DNA of 32,886 nt from Verrucomicrobiaceae bacterium (GTDB lineage Bacteria > Verrucomicrobiota > Verrucomicrobiia > Verrucomicrobiales > Akkermansiaceae). The stretch covers positions 1 to 32,886 of the forward strand of contig SYAP01000230.1 in assembly GCA_005787565.1 (NCBI GenBank), given 5' to 3'. Under the pieces are notes generated by a model. That model saw only the letters and a list, made by a program, of their open reading frames with translations. It searched no databases and had not been told where the DNA came from. Made by a program: the position numbers and the translations under genes. Shown one piece after another: positions 17,165 through 24,779 of this stretch (positions are counted from its first letter, which is position 1; the number at the start of each line of letters is the position of its first letter).

Positions 17165-18540
17165 AATCCCGTAGCCAACTGCTCCTTTCGATCACCTCCT
17201 CACTCATCATCGCCGCGTCACTGGTAAACTCCGCCGCAGCGGCAGGCTATGCCATCGTCGTCTCCGCAGGCACCCGCGCCGATCCCGGATGGAGCAAAGT
17301 GGTGGACGCCCTCAAGGAAAAGCACAACGGTGAAATTCATATCTATCAGAATTCCGTCACCGAGGCGCTGCCCGCCCTGCGTGAACAGTTTCCCGCCCAC
17401 ACCTGCTTCGTCGCCACCCCCTCGGAAGCCGGAAAGGACTTCGTCGCCGCCGTCCACCAACTCGCCCGGAAACTCGACGGCGACCCATACACCGACGGCC
17501 TCTGGGGCATTCTAACAGGATACGATGCCGCCAACGCCCTCCGCATCGCCTCCCACCGCGAACCCTTGACCGTCCGCAAGGTCGCATCAGGCACCGACGT
17601 CGCCCTCGAAAAAATCGAGGAAGGAATCTGGTACTGCGAACTCAAGCAGAACCACATGGTCCGAAAGGTGAAAAACGGCAACCCGACTCCGGATAAGGCA
17701 CCGGACGACACCACCAAGCCCCTCGTCGACACGCTCAACGAATACCACGCCGACTGCTTCGTCACCTCCGGCCACGCCACCGAACGCGATTGGCAAATCG
17801 GTTTCCGGTACGAAAACGGATACTTCCGCTGCAAGGACGGCATCCTCTTCGGGCTCGATACCAAAGGCACCCAACACCCGGTGAACTCACCGAACCCCAA
17901 GGTCTATCTCCCAATCGGCAACTGCCTCATGGGCCACATCGACGGACCCGACGCCATGGCACTCGCCTTCATGAACAGCGCCGGAATCTATCAGATGATG
18001 GGCTACACAGTCCCCACCTGGTACGGATACGGCGGTTGGGGCTGCCTCGACTATTTCATCGAGCAACCCGGCCGCTACACCTTCGCACAAGCCGTCTTCG
18101 CAAACCATGCCGCCCTGATCCACCGCATCCAACCGGACTTCACCCTCGATGGAAAAAAGCTCGGCCCGCAGGACACCCAGGGCTTGCTCCACGATCGCGA
18201 TGTCGTCGCCTTCTACGGCGACCCCGCATGGATCGCCCGCATGGCCCCCGCAAAAACCTCGTGGAGCCAGCAACTCACCGAAAACAACGGCGTCTTCACC
18301 TTCGAGATCCTCCCCAACCTTGGCGAAAAATCCTTCGACCCCGTCAACACCAACGGCTCCCAACGCGGCGGCAGACCCATCATCGAGTTCCTCCCATCCC
18401 GCCTCAAAAACGTCAAAATCATCGAAGGAAACGACCTCCAACCCGTCATCACCGACGATTTCATCCTCGTCCCCAACCCGCAAACCTGCGACCCGTCACG
18501 GAAATACAAGATCGTCTTCAGCGCGGACCCCATCCCCTGA
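17161..18540 (+). CDS. Secreted protein with possible clan-CD (gingipain/caspase-like) cysteine peptidase fold
   Basis: 459 residues with a clear signal peptide, MKSRSQLLLSITSSLIIAASL, ending near NSAAAA. I do not recognise a named family with certainty. The layout recalls C25 (gingipain) peptidases: an N-terminal alpha/beta part (GYAIVVSAGT, HIYQNSVTEALPALREQ, DPYTDGLWGILTGYDA), then CFVTSGHATERDW with His205 after hydrophobic residues, and VYLPIGNCLMGHIDGPDAMALAF with Cys255 after a hydrophobic strand. A His-then-Cys pair, each following a hydrophobic strand, is the clan-CD hallmark. A beta-rich C-terminal part ends KYKIVFSADPIP, perhaps an Ig-like cap. The start at 17161 overlaps the stop of the transglutaminase-like gene by four bases. 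A frame open upstream to 16873 is just the shadow of that gene. The peptidase role is inference. Confidence 0.62.
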   Translation: MKSRSQLLLSITSSLIIAASLVNSAAAAGYAIVVSAGTRADPGWSKVVDALKEKHNGEIHIYQNSVTEALPALREQFPAHTCFVATPSEAGKDFVAAVHQLARKLDGDPYTDGLWGILTGYDAANALRIASHREPLTVRKVASGTDVALEKIEEGIWYCELKQNHMVRKVKNGNPTPDKAPDDTTKPLVDTLNEYHADCFVTSGHATERDWQIGFRYENGYFRCKDGILFGLDTKGTQHPVNSPNPKVYLPIGNCLMGHIDGPDAMALAFMNSAGIYQMMGYTVPTWYGYGGWGCLDYFIEQPGRYTFAQAVFANHAALIHRIQPDFTLDGKKLGPQDTQGLLHDRDVVAFYGDPAWIARMAPAKTSWSQQLTENNGVFTFEILPNLGEKSFDPVNTNGSQRGGRPIIEFLPSRLKNVKIIEGNDLQPVITDDFILVPNPQTCDPSRKYKIVFSADPIP

Positions 18541-18607
18541 TCCCATCTCCCGACCCTCACCTTTTGCGTCAAAACTCCTCCGGTTCCGCCCTCCCGCGAA
18601 ACGATGC

Positions 18608-18636
18608 TTGAACCGGCGTGTCTTCAGGAATCGAAT
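18608..18636 (+). promoter_or_regulatory. Candidate xylA promoter
   Basis: TTGAAC (18608-18613), 17-bp spacer, TCGAAT (18631-18636). This predicts a leader of about 60 nt to the ATG at 18703. An inverted repeat, CCGGTTC (18580-18586) and GAACCGG (18610-18616), has one arm over the -35 box and could be an operator. Both are weak evidence by eye. Confidence 0.35.
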
Positions 18637-18702
18637 CCCCTCGATCGTTCCGGGCCACATCGCCCGCATTCAACCCATCCCCATCCTCAACCCACCACCA
18701 CC

Positions 18703-20010
18703 ATGTCCTACTTCCCAGACATCCCGAAAATCCAATACGAAGGCCCAGGCTCGAAAAACCCCTTCGCCTTCAAACAATACGACCCCAACGCCATCATCGA
18801 AGGCAAATCCATGCGCGAGCACTTCCGCTTCGCCGCAGCCTACTGGCACGTCATGCGCAACGGCCTCTCCGATCCCTTCGGCGGTCCCACCGCACTCATG
18901 CCCTGGGACGACCAATCCAACTCCGTCGACAACGCCCTCAAACGCGCCGATGTCTTCTTCGAATTCCTCGATAAAACCGGCATCGACTACTACTGCTTCC
19001 ACGACCGCGACATCGCCCCCGAACTCGAAACCCTCGCCGCATCCAATGCCGCCCTCGACAAGGTCACCGATCACCTGTTAGACCTCCAGAAGGCAACCGG
19101 CAAGAAACTCCTCTGGGGCACCGCCTGCCTCTTCTCCCACCCACGCTACGCCCAAGGCGCAGGCACCTCCCCCAGCGCCGACGTCTTCGCCTACGCCGCC
19201 GCCCAGGTCAAAGCCGCCATGGACGCAACCCTCAAGCTCGGCGGCGAAGGCTACACCTTCTGGGGTGGCCGCGAAGGATACTCCACCCTCCTCAATACCG
19301 ACATGAAACGCGAGCTCGACCACCTCGCCGCCATGCTCCACCTCGCCGTCGACTACGCGAAAAAAATCGGTTTCACAGGCCAGTTCTACATCGAACCCAA
19401 ACCCCGCGAACCCTCCACCCACCAATACGATTCGGATTCCGCCGCCTGCCTCAACTTCCTCCGCGAATACGGCCTGCTGGACCACTTCAAGCTCAACCTT
19501 GAAACCAACCACGCCACCCTCGCCGGTCACACCATGCTCCATGAAATGACCGTCGCACTCGCCGCCAATGCCCTCGGCTCCGTCGATGCCAACCAAGGCG
19601 ACGAACTCATCGGATGGGACACCGACCAGTTCCCCACCGACATCTACCTCACCACCTCCATCATGATGAAAGTCCTCGAAATGGGCGGCTTCACCACCGG
19701 TGGACTCAACTTCGACGCCAAACGCCGCCGCGAATCCCACGAACCCGCCGACCTCTTCCACGCCCACATCGGCGGCATGGACGCCTTCGCACGCGGACTC
19801 AAAATCGCCTCCGCCATCCGCGCCGACGGCCGCCTCGCCGACTTCGTCGCCAAACGCTATTCCTCATGGGATTCCGGCATCGGCGCCAAAATCGAAGCGA
19901 AGTCCATCTCGCTCGATGAAATCGCCACACACGTCCTCAGCAGCCCGGAACCCACCATCGCCTCCGGCCGCCAGGAACTCCTCGAAAACCTCATCAACGA
20001 GTTCATCTAA
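18703..20010 (+). CDS. xylA: Xylose isomerase
   Basis: Interconverts D-xylose and D-xylulose (and D-glucose/D-fructose) in the cytoplasm, using two divalent metals. It has 435 residues, the class II length. Motifs: [12 protein letters not shown] with catalytic His100 and Asp103, [33 protein letters not shown] with Glu231 and the adjacent Lys, [33 protein letters not shown] and [12 protein letters not shown]. All metal and catalytic segments look intact. I chose the ATG at 18703 ([14 protein letters not shown]), the normal N-terminus; the frame is open from 18604 but that part is not conserved. No xylulokinase or xylose transporter is next to it in this window. The TAA stop lies within one of the CTAACA copies, and a strong terminator follows. 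Confidence 0.98.
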   Translation: MSYFPDIPKIQYEGPGSKNPFAFKQYDPNAIIEGKSMREHFRFAAAYWHVMRNGLSDPFGGPTALMPWDDQSNSVDNALKRADVFFEFLDKTGIDYYCFHDRDIAPELETLAASNAALDKVTDHLLDLQKATGKKLLWGTACLFSHPRYAQGAGTSPSADVFAYAAAQVKAAMDATLKLGGEGYTFWGGREGYSTLLNTDMKRELDHLAAMLHLAVDYAKKIGFTGQFYIEPKPREPSTHQYDSDSAACLNFLREYGLLDHFKLNLETNHATLAGHTMLHEMTVALAANALGSVDANQGDELIGWDTDQFPTDIYLTTSIMMKVLEMGGFTTGGLNFDAKRRRESHEPADLFHAHIGGMDAFARGLKIASAIRADGRLADFVAKRYSSWDSGIGAKIEAKSISLDEIATHVLSSPEPTIASGRQELLENLINEFI

Positions 20011-20027
20011 CACCATTCCAACCCGCG

Positions 20028-20064
20028 ACACCCCGCCCGGCCCGGCCGCGCGGGGTGTTTTCTT
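20028..20064 (+). terminator. Rho-independent terminator after xylA
   Basis: Perfect 9-bp stem ACACCCCGC (20028-20036) and GCGGGGTGT (20050-20058) with a 13-nt GC-rich loop, followed by a T-rich run (TTTTCTT). It begins 17 bases after the xylA stop and ends before the convergent glutathione peroxidase gene. Confidence 0.88.
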
Positions 20065-20073
20065 ACACACCTC

Positions 20074-20607
20074 TCACTTCGCCAGCGCCTTCTCCACCGC
20101 ATCCGTCAGCTCCTTCGCATCCGGCTTGGTCGTCGGCTCAAAACGGGCGATCGGCTTCCCATCCCGGCCAATCAGAAATTTCCCGAAGTTCCACCGGACA
20201 TCCCCGGGAAACACCCCCTCCGGACCTGTTAGGGCCGCGTAAAGCGGATGCTGCTCCTTCCCCTTCACACTCACCTTGCCCATCAGCGGAAAGGTCACGT
20301 CATACTCGGTTTTGCAGAATTCCTGGATCTCCTCGATCGTCCCCGGCTCCTGCCCGCCAAAATCGTTGCAGGGAAACGCCAACACCACCAATCCCGCCTC
20401 CTTGTGTTTCTGATAGAGAGCTTCCAACCCCTCATACTGCTTCGTCAATCCGCACTTCGACGCCACATTCACCACCAGAATCGCCTTCCCCTCCCACGCC
20501 TTCAACGACGTCTCCTTGCCCGCCGCGTCCTTGAACGCAATTACTGATAGATCGGCCGCGTGGGCACTGGCCATGATGACTGCCGGAATGATGATTCGAT
20601 GAAGCAT
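20074..20607 (-). CDS. Exported glutathione peroxidase family protein
   Basis: Thiol peroxidase of the GPx family, 177 residues, reducing hydroperoxides with glutathione or, in most bacterial cysteine forms, thioredoxin. The signal-like N-terminus is MLHRIIIPAVIMASAHA, so it is probably periplasmic. Active-site segments: NVASKCGLTKQY with peroxidatic Cys52, FPCNDFGGQEPGT with Gln86 and a possible resolving Cys80, and DVRWNFGKFLIGRDGKPIARF with Trp139-Asn140. It uses Cys, not selenocysteine. The start ATG at 20607 is preceded at five bases by a TTGCAT/AAGCTT promoter. It converges with xylA, separated by the xylA terminator. The family call is firm; the physiological reductant is not visible. 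Confidence 0.93.
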   Translation of the reverse strand: MLHRIIIPAVIMASAHAADLSVIAFKDAAGKETSLKAWEGKAILVVNVASKCGLTKQYEGLEALYQKHKEAGLVVLAFPCNDFGGQEPGTIEEIQEFCKTEYDVTFPLMGKVSVKGKEQHPLYAALTGPEGVFPGDVRWNFGKFLIGRDGKPIARFEPTTKPDAKELTDAVEKALAK

Positions 20608-20972
20608 GGCCGAAGCTTACCACGCTCCATCAAAAATGCAAAAAATCTGCCACGCAGTCCCGCCCAGATCGAAAAATCCGCACACGAACCACCGCAACCA
20701 ATTCATCTCGCAATCAACCATCAACCTCTCGTCCCGCCCGCAAGACCTCGCTCACCCACCCCTCTCCACCCCGGATGAAGGAAAAAACCGAATCCACTTC
20801 AAACACTCCGCCCCTCCAGACGCGTTGACAGTCGAGGCGGTCAACCAGCGGTTGAAAACTGGCCACGCACCATTGGAAAGCCGAACCCCGGCGGGATCTT
20901 GGGCACTGCTTGAGATACAAAAGAATCGAAAGGACTAGCACAGGCGCCGCCGTGTCGGTCAGCATTCGCGGC
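20608..20972. other. Non-coding gap between glutathione peroxidase and NRAMP-like genes
   Basis: A 365-bp divergent intergenic region. It contains the peroxidase promoter at its left edge. On the plus strand there is a TTGACA at 20825-20830 with no convincing -10, and TTGAGA around 20911 followed 17 bp later by GACTAG, a poor -10. Small open frames across it show no family signature and no coding pattern. I see no RNA gene or repeat. Confidence 0.5.
20613..20641 (-). promoter_or_regulatory. Candidate glutathione peroxidase promoter, near-leaderless
   Basis: Minus strand: TTGCAT (20636-20641), 17-bp spacer, AAGCTT (20613-20618), then five bases to the ATG at 20607. The -35, spacer and distance to the start codon are the same as at mtnP. 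Confidence 0.4.
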
Positions 20973-22541
20973 ATGAGCGATCACCGATGTCGTGAATCAA
21001 CCCCGGACGGCTGCAGGAATCCGCCGGAATCGTTCCGGGACATCCTCCGCCAGCTCGGCCCGGGCCTCATCATCGCCGGATCGATCGTCGGCTCGGGCGA
21101 GCTGATCGCGACCACAGCCGTCGGTGCCGAAGCAGGGTTTGTGCTGCTTTGGCTGATCATCATCGGCTGCCTGATCAAGGTTTTCGTCCAGATCGAATTC
21201 GGCCGCTACACCATCACCTCCGGCCGGACCACTCTGGACGGCCTCAACGAGGTTCCCGGTCCACGTAAACGGGTCAACTGGATCTGCTGGTTCTGGCTGA
21301 TCTTCACCGTCGTCGCGCTCGTCCAACTCGGCGGGATCATCGGTGGTGTCGGACAAGCGCTTGCAATCCAACACCCCCTCACAGAATCCGGTCGCGAAAT
21401 GAACGCACGCCAGGATGCCGCCATCCGGTTACAGGTCGCCGAAAGCATCACCTCCCGATTCAAAGACGACAAAACATCCGCACCGATGCTCGAGAAACTT
21501 CACGCGGAGAAAAAACAAGCCAAAGCCGAACTCTCCAGCCGGTCAGGCACTCCGGAACCGAAATCCAATGACCCGCTGATCTGGGCAACCGTTATCACGG
21601 GGATCTCCATCATCCTCTTGGTCATCGGCCGCTACCGGATGATCCAGAATGTCTCCACCGCTCTCGTCGCCACCTTCACCCTCGTGACCATCGCCAACCT
21701 GCTCTATCTGCAATTGCTGCCGGAATGGCGCGTTTCATGGCCGGACCTTGTCTCCGGAATGAGCTTCCAGATTCCGGAAGGCAAGGGATTGGTCACCGCG
21801 CTTGCGGCCTTCGGAATCATCGGCGTGGGCGCGACCGAACTGATCCAATACCCCTACTGGTGCAGTGAAAAAGGCTACGCCAAATGGACAGGACCGCGAG
21901 ACGGAACTCCGGAATGGGACCATCGCGCGCGCGGCTGGGTGCGTGTTCTTCGCTGGGATGCCTGGTGCTCGATGATCGTCTATACCTTCGCCACCGTCGC
22001 ATTCTATCTGTTAGGAGCTGCGATCCTGGGGCGAACCGGCCTCGATCCCGATGGCTCACAAATGATCCGCACCCTGGGCCAGATGTACGTCCCGGTCTTT
22101 GGCGCGTCCGCCCAGCATGTCTTCTTCTTCGGCGCCTTCGCCGTGTTGTATTCCACGTTCTTCGTGGCCACCGCCAGCCATGCCCGCGTCTGCTCGGATG
22201 CGCTGCGGGTGTTCGGCGTCGCCGCAAACGATGAACGCTCCCATCGCTCACGGGTCCGCATCTTCTGCATCGTCCTGCCCCTGCTTTTCCTGGCGAGCTA
22301 CGCCTATTTCAAAGCTCCGAAACAACTGGTCCTCGCCGGCGGATTCATGGGCGCATTGATGCTGCCGCTGCTCGGCATCGCCGCGCTATACTTCCGCTAT
22401 CGCCGTTGCGATCCCGCACTCTCACCTGGCCGCCTCTGGGATTTCGGCCTCTGGTTGAGCTGCGCCGGTCTCTTCGTCGCCGGCGGCTATGCGTTCTACA
22501 CCACCGTCATTCTCGATCTCCTCGGAAACTCCCGTGGTTAG
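20973..22541 (+). CDS. Divergent NRAMP-like membrane transporter lacking the DPGN metal motif
   Basis: Integral membrane protein of about 522 residues with roughly eleven hydrophobic segments and NRAMP-like architecture. TM1 reads QLGPGLIIAGSIVGSGELIATTAVGAEAGF: the GPG start and overall pattern fit NRAMP, but the canonical DPGN is replaced by GSGE. TM6, where NRAMPs have MPH, reads FGIIGVGATELIQYPYW. The known Mn/Fe ligands are therefore missing, so the substrate is unclear; divergent NRAMP-related proteins with altered sites are known, some proposed for Mg. There is an unusual charged insertion after TM3 (ESGREMNARQDAAIRLQVAE to SSRSGTPEPKSNDP, about 70 residues, helical). I chose the ATG at 20973; the frame opens at 20910 but the extra residues are not conserved-looking. 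Monocistronic. Confidence 0.78.
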   Translation: MSDHRCRESTPDGCRNPPESFRDILRQLGPGLIIAGSIVGSGELIATTAVGAEAGFVLLWLIIIGCLIKVFVQIEFGRYTITSGRTTLDGLNEVPGPRKRVNWICWFWLIFTVVALVQLGGIIGGVGQALAIQHPLTESGREMNARQDAAIRLQVAESITSRFKDDKTSAPMLEKLHAEKKQAKAELSSRSGTPEPKSNDPLIWATVITGISIILLVIGRYRMIQNVSTALVATFTLVTIANLLYLQLLPEWRVSWPDLVSGMSFQIPEGKGLVTALAAFGIIGVGATELIQYPYWCSEKGYAKWTGPRDGTPEWDHRARGWVRVLRWDAWCSMIVYTFATVAFYLLGAAILGRTGLDPDGSQMIRTLGQMYVPVFGASAQHVFFFGAFAVLYSTFFVATASHARVCSDALRVFGVAANDERSHRSRVRIFCIVLPLLFLASYAYFKAPKQLVLAGGFMGALMLPLLGIAALYFRYRRCDPALSPGRLWDFGLWLSCAGLFVAGGYAFYTTVILDLLGNSRG

Positions 22542-22772
22542 ACAATCATCACGGCATGGCGCTGCAAATTGCCAGGAATCCCCACAAATGGCAGGAACCA
22601 GCTCGGGCGAAAAGCCCACCCATCCCAACGCCACCCTCACCTTCCGTGCGCTGATCCGCGCAACAACGAGAGACCGAGCCCATCCAACATCATCAACATA
22701 ACAGAGCCGCATGAAACCTCGCGGCCGATCACGCTCCAACTAGAACCACCACCCTCCATCAATCGCCTTTCA
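22542..22772. other. Non-coding convergent gap
   Basis: 231 bases between the stops of the NRAMP-like and helicase genes. I found no convincing terminator hairpin, repeat or open frame with a family signature. Confidence 0.5.
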
Positions 22773-24098
22773 TCACGCCGGTCGCGGCGGCTTCTTTCCC
22801 TGCGGGCGGGGAGGGCCGAGTTTCTTTTTGGCGGGGTGATGCGCTTTTACCTTGGCGGAAGTCTTCGATGGCGTCTCCTGCTTCTTCTGCTCCCGCTCGC
22901 GCGTGCGTTTGCGCCAATCGCGCTTGGCTGGCTTCTCACCCGGGAGAGTGGGCGGGATTGGGGCGTTGTAGTTGAATCCCTTCAGGCGCTTTCTAACAAG
23001 ACGACGCCCGATGAAAAATTCTAGGTGGGTCAGAAGATTGAGATCGTGCGGCGGGACAAGGCTAACGGCATCCCCGCTCGCTTCGGCCCGGCCGGTGCGG
23101 CCGATCCGGTGGATGTAATCCTCTGGATTCACTGGGAAATCGAAATTGACCACATGAGTCACACCATCGATGTCGATCCCGCGCGCAACGATGTCGGTGG
23201 CGACAAGCACCTGGATCTTGCCATCCTTGAAGTCCTGCAAAGCATGCGTCCGCTGCTCCTGCGAGCGGCTGGAATGCAGCTTCGCCACACGGACACGCGA
23301 GGAACGCAGATACTCCGTCAACCGGTCGGCCCCGTCCTTCATTCTAACAAAAACCAACACTCGTTGCCATTTCGGATGTTGCAGCAATTCTAGAAGCAGC
23401 TTGTTCTTCAAATGCGCGGCGACTTCGTAAACACATTGCTCGACGGTGTCCGCAGGGTTCGCACGCTTGCCGATCTGCACCATCTTCGGCTCCCTCTGGA
23501 AACGGCGTGCGAGCGATTCGATTTCCTTCGACAGGGTCGCGGAAAACATCAGCGTCTGGCGTTGCCTCGGCAGGCCCTCCACGATCTTTTCAATGTCCGG
23601 CAAAAACCCCATGTGGAGCATGCGGTCCGCCTCATCGAGAACCAACAGATCCAGCCCGGAAAAATCGAGACTCTGCTTTTCCAACAGCGCCATCAGCCGG
23701 CCCGGAGTCGCCACCACGATGTGCACGCCCTTCCGCAAAGTCTTGATCTGCGCCGCTTCATCGACCCCGCCGAACACCGCCGCCACACGGATCGGCAGGT
23801 GCTGTCCATACGTGCCGATGTTTTCCATGATCTGCACCGCCAGCTCGCGGGTCGGAGCCAGAATGAGCACGCGGAATTTCCCCATCCGCCCTGCGCGCTG
23901 GGCGAGCGAAAGCCGGTGCAGCATTGGCAGGACAAACGCCGCTGTCTTTCCCGTACCGGTCTGTGCGATGCCGATCAGATCCTGCCCAAGCATCACCTTG
24001 GGGATCGCGGCGGTTTGCACCGGTGTGGGGCGGACGTATCCCGCTTTCTGAACGGCGAGGAGGATTTCGGGCTCGAGACCGAATTGACTGAACGGCAT
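22773..24098 (-). CDS. rhlE: DEAD-box ATP-dependent RNA helicase, RhlE-like
   Basis: ATP-dependent RNA unwinding enzyme, 441 residues, involved in ribosome assembly and RNA turnover. All DEAD-box motifs are present: the Q motif GYVRPTPVQ, Walker A AQTGTGKT (K51), PTREL, GG, TPGR, DEAD (155-158), SAT (186-188), VLVFVRMK, ATDIVARGID and HRIGRTGR (330-337). The C-terminal tail of about 60 residues is very rich in Lys, Arg and Pro (RDWRKRTREREQKK and following), typical of RhlE-type RNA-binding extensions. Start ATG at 24098 (MPFSQFGLEPEI). It is divergent from the cytochrome gene across 144 bp. RhlE is the nearest named group; close paralogues cannot be separated by eye. Confidence 0.92.
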   Translation of the reverse strand: MPFSQFGLEPEILLAVQKAGYVRPTPVQTAAIPKVMLGQDLIGIAQTGTGKTAAFVLPMLHRLSLAQRAGRMGKFRVLILAPTRELAVQIMENIGTYGQHLPIRVAAVFGGVDEAAQIKTLRKGVHIVVATPGRLMALLEKQSLDFSGLDLLVLDEADRMLHMGFLPDIEKIVEGLPRQRQTLMFSATLSKEIESLARRFQREPKMVQIGKRANPADTVEQCVYEVAAHLKNKLLLELLQHPKWQRVLVFVRMKDGADRLTEYLRSSRVRVAKLHSSRSQEQRTHALQDFKDGKIQVLVATDIVARGIDIDGVTHVVNFDFPVNPEDYIHRIGRTGRAEASGDAVSLVPPHDLNLLTHLEFFIGRRLVRKRLKGFNYNAPIPPTLPGEKPAKRDWRKRTREREQKKQETPSKTSAKVKAHHPAKKKLGPPRPQGKKPPRPA

Positions 24099-24242
24099 GC
24101 GCGGAGCCTAAACCCATTCCCTCCGGATTGACACGGATATAAATCGCACACCCGCATCCGGTTTCCCTGTTAGACTAAACCCGATACCATCGATTGTTGC
24201 CTTGCCGAGGAGTGTCCCATCGCTCAGTTTCATGAAGGAATC

Positions 24243-24680
24243 ATGCGAGATTTGCCAGTCATCACCTTCTGTTCCACCGCCTGTGCTCTCCTTTTCGCCG
24301 GCTGCGCGGGAAATTCCACACCCGGTGCAGAAGCCGTTTCCGACGGCTCCTTTGATTCTGTGAAGACCGTGCTGGAACGCCAATGCGTCCACTGCCATGG
24401 CTCCGCACGCTTAGCCGGAATGCCCGCACTCTCCAATACCCGTGAACTGGCCACTTTGATCGGAACCGACCGCTGGATCGTCCCAGGCTCTCCGGAACAC
24501 AGCCGGCTCTATCAGGTGGCGACGCTCTCGGATTACAACCCGGGCGCCATGCCGCCGACCGGACATGCCATATCACCAAAAGACCTGGCCACCTTGCGCG
24601 TATGGATCGAAAAGGGAGCGCCCCTTCCCGCCCAAGAAACCACACTCACTCCACGCGGCACAGCACCGCGTTCGCGCTGA
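24243..24680 (+). CDS. Small c-type cytochrome lipoprotein
   Basis: 145-residue exported haem protein. The signal peptide ends in LFAGC (Cys21), a lipobox, so it is probably membrane-anchored in the periplasm. The haem site is CVHCH (Cys48, Cys51, His52) in VLERQCVHCHGSARLAG; Met103 in GAMPPTGHAI is the likely axial ligand. The ending LATLRVWIEKGAPLP matches the small cytochrome module found fused to DUF1549/DUF1553 proteins in planctomycetes and verrucomicrobia; here it stands alone. AAGGA lies a few bases upstream of the ATG, one of the few Shine-Dalgarno-like sites in the window, although the spacing is short. The electron partner is unknown and no other respiratory gene is adjacent. Confidence 0.85.
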   Translation: MRDLPVITFCSTACALLFAGCAGNSTPGAEAVSDGSFDSVKTVLERQCVHCHGSARLAGMPALSNTRELATLIGTDRWIVPGSPEHSRLYQVATLSDYNPGAMPPTGHAISPKDLATLRVWIEKGAPLPAQETTLTPRGTAPRSR

Positions 24681-24741
24681 GACCATTCCAATCTAACATC
24701 CATTTTGTAATGCAACCAGACGCCGATTTTCCCGATGTCGC

Positions 24742-24770
24742 TTGCTCTGCGGCTGGGTTTCCGGTCAAAT
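24742..24770 (+). promoter_or_regulatory. Candidate universal stress protein promoter, near-leaderless
   Basis: TTGCTC (24742-24747), 17-bp spacer, TCAAAT (24765-24770), then nine bases to the ATG at 24780. The predicted leader is only about 3 nt. Confidence 0.35.
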
Positions 24771-24779
24771 CAACTCGTT

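Noticed and set aside
20560-20938. Small plus-strand open frames in the peroxidase/NRAMP gap
   Set aside because: No family signature, start signal or codon pattern; they overlap the peroxidase promoter.
24128-24156. Perfect TTGACA at 24128 as cytochrome promoter
   Set aside because: The expected -10 position reads CCCGCA; the nearby TATAAA lies too close to the -35.
24707-24740. Minus-strand TTGCAT with 17-bp spacer near 24711
   Set aside because: No minus-strand gene begins downstream; it points into the cytochrome gene, so it is likely a chance match.
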